From NCBI GenBank assembly GCA_009192285.1, contig WBVU01000009.1:310001-374000 (forward strand): a DNA stretch of 64,000 nucleotides. The letters run 5' to 3'. Numbering within the stretch: the first letter of the stretch is position 1; each line of letters begins with the position of its first letter. The notes beneath the pieces are model-generated. The model did no database searches, was not told where the DNA came from, and worked only from the letters and a program-made list of their open reading frames with translations. Made by a program: the position numbers and the translations under genes. The stretch is from Morchella semilibera. Lineage: Eukaryota; Ascomycota; Pezizomycetes; Pezizales; Morchellaceae. Shown in pieces: positions 58,513-64,000 of the stretch.

Positions 58513-59640
58513 ATGACCGCCCCTGCTACCAATGCATTTGATTATCAAAAGCTCCATACGGATCTCGAAGGGTTCTTTGTCGCTCACCCTGAAGTGGACC
58601 CCGCCGCAACGGAAGAAGCGAAGCAAGCGTATGCTCTCCTCCAAAGAGCGCACGGAGGGGTCCAGCAATATGCGGTCGACATTACTACCCATCACTCCGA
58701 AACCGAACAAGGCCGGGCCGAGTTCCACAAAGAAATCCAGGGACTACGGGCTAAGATCAAGAAGCTGCAAGAAGGAGTCAAAGGAGGTTTAGAGGAGATC
58801 CACGACGACTTAACCAAGCCATCCAAATCCGAGAAGCTACCCGACCCGGAGAAATACCGGGGCGATCGCAAGACTCTCAGGACTTTCCAGAGACAACTTC
58901 AGATTAAGCTCACGGCTAATTTGGATCGTTTCCCTACCGCGGCTCAACAACTTGCGTATTCTATTTCTCGATTGGAAGGACCGGCGGCGGATCAATTTTT
59001 AGTTTATATTACAGATGAAGGAATCGCTCTCGATTCCATGGCGGAGTTTTTTGAAATTTTGGATAATGCTTTTGGGGATCCAGACCGCGCCGCCACTGCT
59101 GCTCGAAATCTGAGGGAGATCAGGCAGCGCCAACGCACCTTTTCTGAGTACTTTGCAGAGTTTCAGCGATATGCTGCCGACTCTGAGTTCAACGAAGCGG
59201 CTAAGATTGAATGTTTGTTGGAAGGACTTAACCAGGACCTAATGGCCCTGATGATTCAGAATGAAACACCAACTACAATTAAGGACTGCGGGCTGCTTCT
59301 TCAACGTCTTGATAATAAGCAACGGGCACTACAGGCCAGGATGGGGAGATTTCGTTTTCAGATTCCAAGTGCTCCTGCTCCGCGTCCCTTTGTTCCTCGT
59401 CCCCCCATTGCACCAGCAACATCCCCAGTTGTACGAGGACCACCCCAACCACCACCGAAGAATGCTGCGCCAGCGGCCCACCCTTCCTATACTCCTGGGG
59501 GAGCTGTTCCCATGGATTTGTCTAATAGTTACCGTCGCCCGGATCCCAGAGAAAGGGAGGCACGTCGTGTGGAGAATCGTTGCTATTATTGCGGGGGGGT
59601 TGGACATTTGGTTAGAGATTGTAAGCTTTCGCCCTCGGGA
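58513..59640 (+). mobile_element. gag region of the gypsy element
   Basis: Capsid-type gag with an N-terminal charged coiled region, a retrotransposon-gag core (LRTFQRQLQIKL through DSEFNEAAKIECLLEGL), a Pro-rich stretch, and a CCHC zinc knuckle (CYYCGGVGHLVRDC) at the end. Copy 2 of the insert follows at once. Confidence 0.88.
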
Positions 59641-59641
59641 A

Positions 59642-59778
59642 CATCAGCAAGACTTCATTTGTCTCCTAGTGTCTCCTGAGTCTCAGGAGACTCAAAAAAT
59701 ATCTGGGGGTCTCAGGAGACTCTCAGGAGACCCTGGAGACTGTTGGGAGACTCCAGTCATAAGTTGAGTTTGCTGATG
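59642..59778 (+). mobile_element. 137-bp inverted-repeat insert, copy 2 (gag-pol junction)
   Basis: Same ends and orientation as copy 1, flanked by AA on both sides. It sits directly after the gag zinc knuckle and before the protease region. It differs from copies 1 and 3 by about 12 and 8 sites, nearly all transitions. Confidence 0.85.
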
Positions 59779-59931
59779 AAGGGCAGCACCTAGGATGAGG
59801 GGAGCGTTGTTGGAAGCAAGAAAGGAAAAGAAGGAAAAAGAAGAGGAGGTATTGTCGGATGAGGAGGAGTTAAAAGATTCGTCCCTGGCCTAGGCGGCAT
59901 AGCCCAGGGACCTCCAAAGGTTTTCTCTCAG

Positions 59932-61930
59932 GTGTCTATTTCAACGTTTTCAGTATCAGAAGGGGAGATGGATGGGAATCAATTGATTGTAGTGTGTTCT
60001 ATTTCGCAAAATAAAAAATCCATTGTACCCACTTATGCCTTGATTGATACTGGAGCGTCGGGATATGCATTTATTGATGAAGACTTTGTGCGCCGCCATG
60101 AATTAAAGATGAAAAATTTACGGACTGAGAGGGAGATTGATGTGATTGACGGAAGGCCTATCAAGTCTGGGAAGGTGACCAGGAAGGTGACGTTGGAATT
60201 GGAAATTAACGGACATGTGGAGGAGTGTCCTTTCTTTGTTACAAAGTTGGGACATTATCCGATTGTGATGGGAATTCCTTGGATGAGGAAGCATGGAGTT
60301 TTGATTGATAGTGGAAGGAATGAGATTCGCTTCCAGTCATCAGCGTGTCTTGAACATTGCATAGCCAACCACAAACCTATTGTTGCTCGAGGAATTTCAA
60401 CTTCACCACCCGAAAGGCATGTTACAAATATTTCGGCAATTACTCCTCGATCGTTTAAGAAACTTTCGCAAGACCCTACTGTGCAAATTTATTCGACTAC
60501 CCTCTATGCTATCCACAAAGTATTGGAGATGCCTGCCAACCCTGATGGAATGATTCCAATTGATTATCAGCGGTTCCGACAGCTGTTCGATGAGACCAAT
60601 GCTTCTAGACTACCACCACACCGTCCCTATGACCATGAAATTAAACTTCAGGAAGGAACAGTACCACCCTTTGGTCCCATGTATAGTATGTCACGGGAAG
60701 AGTTGAAGGCGTTGAGGGACTATTTGGCCGATAATTTGCAGAAAGGATTTCTTAGATCTAGTAGCTCTCCAGCCGGCGCCCCGGTGCTATTTGTTAAAAA
60801 GGCCGATGGTTCCTTACGCTTGTGTGTTGATTATCGAAAGCTAAATGCTATTACGGTCAAGGATCGATACCCTCTTCCCCTTACACCAGAGACGATGGCC
60901 AATTTAGCCCGTGCTAATTATTTTACCAAGCTGGATCTACGATGGGGATATAATCAGATTAGGATTAAAGAAGGGGACGAGTGGAAAACGGCTTTTCGAA
61001 CACGCTATGGACATTGGGAATATTTGGTGATGCCTTTTGGTCTAACCAATGCTCCTGCTACCTTTCAACGTTGGATTAACGATATTCTTCGCCCCTTTCT
61101 GGATCGTTGCGCTACTGCTTATCTGGATGATATTCTTATTTATTCGGAAACCTTGGAACAACACCAACAGGATGTGCAACAAGTACTGGAAGTCTTGGAG
61201 GCTAATGAGGTCCATTTAAAACCAGAGAAATGCGAATTCAGCGTACAAGAGACAAAATATTTGGGCATGATCTTGACCCCTGGAGGAATGAAGATGGATC
61301 CTGCCAAGGTACAGACAATTGTGGACTGGGAAGCGCCCAAGACAGTGAAGGAGGTTCAGGAATTTCTTGGGTTTGCCAATTTCTATCGACGTTTTATTTA
61401 CGCTTATTCCCGGGTGGCTCGGCCCTTGACTACTCTGACAAAAAAGCATGAACGATTTGAGTGGACCCAAAAAGTTGAACAAGCCTTTCAGAAACTCAAG
61501 ACTGCTTTTACCACCGCTCCTATATTGATGCACCCTGATCCTGAGAAAGAATTTATTGTGGAAACCGATGCGTCAGATTATGTGTCGGCAGGGATATTAT
61601 CACAACGAGATGATGAAGGAGTTCTACACCCGGTTGCTTTTTTCTCTAAGACACACTCGCCAGCAGAATGCAATTACGAAATTTATGATAAGGAGTTGTT
61701 AGCCATTATTCGTTGCTTTGAAGAATGGAGACCTCATTTGGAGACAGCTCAATTTCAAGTCAAAGTACTTACAGATCATCGCAATCTTGAGTACTTTATG
61801 TCGACTAAATTGCTGAATAGACGTCAGACCCGTTGGGCGGAGTTTTTGTCTCGGTTTCATTTTGTTATTCAATATAGGCCCGGGAAGCAGGGAAGGAAGG
61901 TTGATATTCTGACCAGGAGGCCTAAGGATT
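59932..61930 (+). mobile_element. Protease, reverse transcriptase and RNase H region
   Basis: Aspartic protease signature ALIDTGASGYAFI near 60035; RT with VDYRKLNAI (about 60826) and YLDDILIY (about 61117); RNase H beginning FIVETDASDY (about 61550) with LTDHRNLEYF. Typical Ty3/gypsy pol order. Copy 3 of the insert follows. Confidence 0.92.
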
Positions 61931-62067
61931 CATCAGCAAGACTTCATCTGTCTCTTGATGTCTCCTGAGCCTCAGGAGACTCAAAAAATATCCGGGGGTC
62001 TCAGGAGACTCTCAGGAGACCCGGGAGACTGTTGGGAGACTCCAGTCACAAGTTGAGTTTGCTGATG
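61931..62067 (+). mobile_element. 137-bp inverted-repeat insert, copy 3 (RNase H-integrase junction)
   Basis: Same ends and orientation, flanked by TT on both sides. It lies between the RNase H and integrase regions. Confidence 0.85.
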
Positions 62068-62092
62068 TTTACCAAAGGAAGGAGATGAGAGA

Positions 62093-63337
62093 TTGGAACA
62101 ACAAAGTCGAGTGATTTTAAAGAGGGAGAATTTAGATGCAAAGATAAGTTTGTTAGCGGCCTCTTTGTCAAATGAACCCGCTGAAGGATCGTCTCCCGTA
62201 CTTGATTTGTTTAACAAAGCTTACCAGAGTGATAGCTTTCCAAATAAAATTCTATCCATGCTCCGAAATGGCGTTCAACAATCGAAAGAGATCTCGTTGG
62301 CTGAGTGCAAGGAGAGCGAGGAGGGGCTATTGCTTTACCGGAATACTCTTTATGTCCCTAATTTTGATGAACTTAAGCTCTACCTGCTACGGGAGTATCA
62401 TGATAAACCCTCTGCTGGACATCCTGGACGATCAAAGACTTTGGAACTTCTCAGCCGGGAATATTATTGGCCGACCATGCGGAAATATACAGACCGCTAT
62501 GTCCAGAATTGCCATACCTGTCGGCGAAGCAAGACGAACCATAATCCCCTACAAGGAGTTCTGCGCCCTCTATCGGTGCCCAAAGGACCTTGGACGGATG
62601 TCACGATGGATTTTGTAACAGGACTTCCGGAGAGTCAGGGATTTAATGCCATTCTAGTAGTGGTGGATCGGTTGACAAAGATGAAGCATTTGATTCCTAC
62701 GACGGAGAATGTTAATGCCAGGGATCTGTCTCGTCTATACCTGGAACAGGTATGGAAGTTACATGGGCTACCAGAGACTATTGTCTCCGATCGAGGGACA
62801 CAGTTTACTGCTGAATTTTGGAAAGTTCTCTGTGAACGGCTGGAAATTGCCCCTCGTTACTCCACCGCATTTCATCCTCAGACCGATGGACAAACAGAAA
62901 GGACCAATGCGATTATGGAACAGTACCTCCGAAGTTATGTATCATATCAACAGGATAACTGGGTGGATTTTTTACCTCTGGCTGAATTTGCTACCAATAA
63001 TCATATCTCCGAAACTACTAATATGTCCCCCTTTCAGGCTAACTATGGGAGACATCCGAGGATGACATTCGGACCTTTACAGCACGGACAGACGGTGAAC
63101 GAGGATCAGGCTAATGGGTTGGCACGGGAGATGTCCCAAGTGTTTGATTTCCTGAAAAGTGAAATGTTTAGGGCGCAGAAGATACAGGAGGAGATGGCCA
63201 ACTTACACCGAATTCCGGCACCTCGATATGCGGTTGGCGATTTTGTCTGGCTCTCGACTCGAAATATTGAAACGAAACGACCCTCGAAAAACTTGACTGG
63301 AAACAAATTGGTCCCTATCCGGTCAAACGAATTGTGA
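62093..63337 (+). mobile_element. Integrase region of the gypsy element
   Basis: HHCC zinc domain (HPGRSKTLELL...YVQNCHTC), then the DDE core with VTMDFVTGLP, VSDRGTQFTAEFW and TDGQTERTNAIME. Standard Ty3/gypsy integrase. Confidence 0.92.
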
Positions 63338-63666
63338 GTCCTTATGCCTACGAGGTGGAATTACCTGCCTCTATGAAAATACATCCGGTATTTCATGTTT
63401 CATTATTATCGCCGACAGTTGGAGATCCTGTTCCCGGACAAATTGTTGAACCACCCCCACCGGTGGAAGTTGAAGGAGAGATTGAATGGGAAGTAGCGGA
63501 GATATTGGATTCGCGGAAGAGAGGGCGAAGGGTGGAGTACTTGGTTAGATATGTTGGATATGAAGAACCGTCCTGGCAACCCTCGGGTGATTTGGAGCAT
63601 AGTCCTGATATTAGGGAAGCATTTCACGACCAATATCCTTCGAAACCTCGGCCTATCAGGAGCTAG
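63334..63666 (+). mobile_element. Integrase C-terminal tail with chromodomain
   Basis: HPVFHVSLLSP (GPF/GPY-like tail), then a chromodomain: WEVAEILDSRKRG, VEYLVRYVGYEEPSWQP, with the aromatic positions of the methyl-lysine cage largely kept. It assigns the element to chromoviruses, which are thought to target heterochromatin. Confidence 0.9.
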
Positions 63667-63687
63667 GCCCTTGGAGGGGACCTGATC

Positions 63688-64000
63688 TGTCCCGGCGTCT
63701 TGGCATTTGTCCCGATAGTTTGGTAGGTGATGTACGGTTGTGGTTGTTAGGGAAATGTTAAGCGAGAGCGGGGAGTGCGAGGTGGAGGCTGTCGTCATTA
63801 GATTCTGGGAGGTTCGATGGCGTGATGGATTGGTAATGAAGAATAGCGGAAATGGTGGGGAGGATTACGAGGTGTGGTAGTAACAGGTTTCTATGAGGTT
63901 CTACGAGCGGAGGTGTGAGTCATATTGGACTAGTGGAGGAGGTGTGTTAAATAGCGGGGATAGATGTTTTCCTTAGTTCTTTCTTTCTTTTCTCTTCGTC
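63688..64000 (+). repeat. 3' LTR of the gypsy element, truncated by window end
   Basis: Identical to 57674-57986 over all 313 bp. Preceded by purine-rich TTGGAGGGGA. Confidence 0.92.

Larger units (their letters stand above)
57674..64000 (+). mobile_element. Ty3/gypsy chromovirus LTR retrotransposon, right end beyond window
   Basis: Order 5' LTR, gag, protease, RT, RNase H, integrase, chromodomain, 3' LTR is that of Ty3/gypsy chromoviruses. It is inserted in the Tc1/mariner element, with LTR start TGTCCC. The 3' LTR starts at 63688 and is cut by the window edge. It is broken: about three or four interruptions of the coding region, in addition to carrying three 137-bp inserted elements (58202, 59642, 61931). 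The two LTRs are identical over the 313 bp available, so the insertion is very recent. A polypurine-rich tract precedes the 3' LTR (63671-63687). No primer-binding site is recognised. Confidence 0.92.

Noticed and set aside
58202-62067. The 137-bp inserts as spliceosomal introns or introners
   Set aside because: No GT donor near the left end or AG acceptor near the right end on either strand, and no branch site of the kind seen in this genome's introns.
58202-62067. The 137-bp repeats as a CRISPR array
   Set aside because: Only three copies, kilobases apart, inside a eukaryotic retroelement.

Overview
The window is nuclear DNA of a filamentous ascomycete (Pezizomycotina). The evidence is short GT-AG introns (44-130 bp, often with CTAAC or CTGAC branch sites), a fungal gene set (Cdc24, Ram1-type farnesyltransferase, F-box/WD40 protein, DUF7025-type AAA ATPase), a tRNA-Ile with a short intron, and a chromodomain Ty3/gypsy element. 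Genes are sparse. About eleven protein genes and one tRNA lie among long AT-rich spacers that carry microsatellites, C/G homopolymers and small inverted-repeat elements.

Layout. 1-1372 (-): partial F-box-like protein that runs off the left edge. 2760-4395 (+): protein farnesyltransferase beta subunit. 4.4-12.8 kb: gene-free spacer with foldback and palindromic DNA. 12842-15120 (+): multi-exon membrane protein of unknown function. 17283-19490 (+): secreted, probably GPI-anchored 5'-nucleotidase. 20978-23279 (-) and 24051-26657 (+): a head-to-head pair, a AAA ATPase and an 868-residue membrane protein. 26.7-31.7 kb: spacer with a TA-flanked MITE and a tiny poly-A insertion. 31692-32404 (+): GNAT acetyltransferase. 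37144-40530 (+): Cdc24 Rho-GEF. 42609-44329 (+): PLP aminotransferase with a 24-nt microexon. 47315-47527 (+): doubtful 70-residue ORF. 49147-52056 (-): F-box/WD40 ubiquitin-ligase receptor. 54880-54981 (-): tRNA-Ile(AAU). 55232-56079 (-): RraA-like aldolase or decarboxylase.

The right end is a nest of mobile elements. A Tc1/mariner transposon with a one-intron transposase is cut near its 3' coding end by a Ty3/gypsy chromovirus that runs off the right edge. The two LTRs are identical over the 313 bp that can be compared. Inside the gypsy element are three 137-bp copies of a small inverted-repeat element, all in one orientation, each between 2-bp direct repeats, and each near a boundary between retroelement modules. 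They differ from one another by about 6-9%, almost all transitions, so they look older than the last insertion of their host. This is the most unusual structure in the window.

The host genes do not form an obvious pathway. Cdc24 and farnesyltransferase both serve small-GTPase signalling (Cdc42 activation; CaaX prenylation of Ras and Rho proteins) but lie 33 kb apart. The divergent AAA/membrane pair is the only arrangement that hints at shared regulation. All exon joins were worked out by eye from splice signals, reading phase and family similarity.
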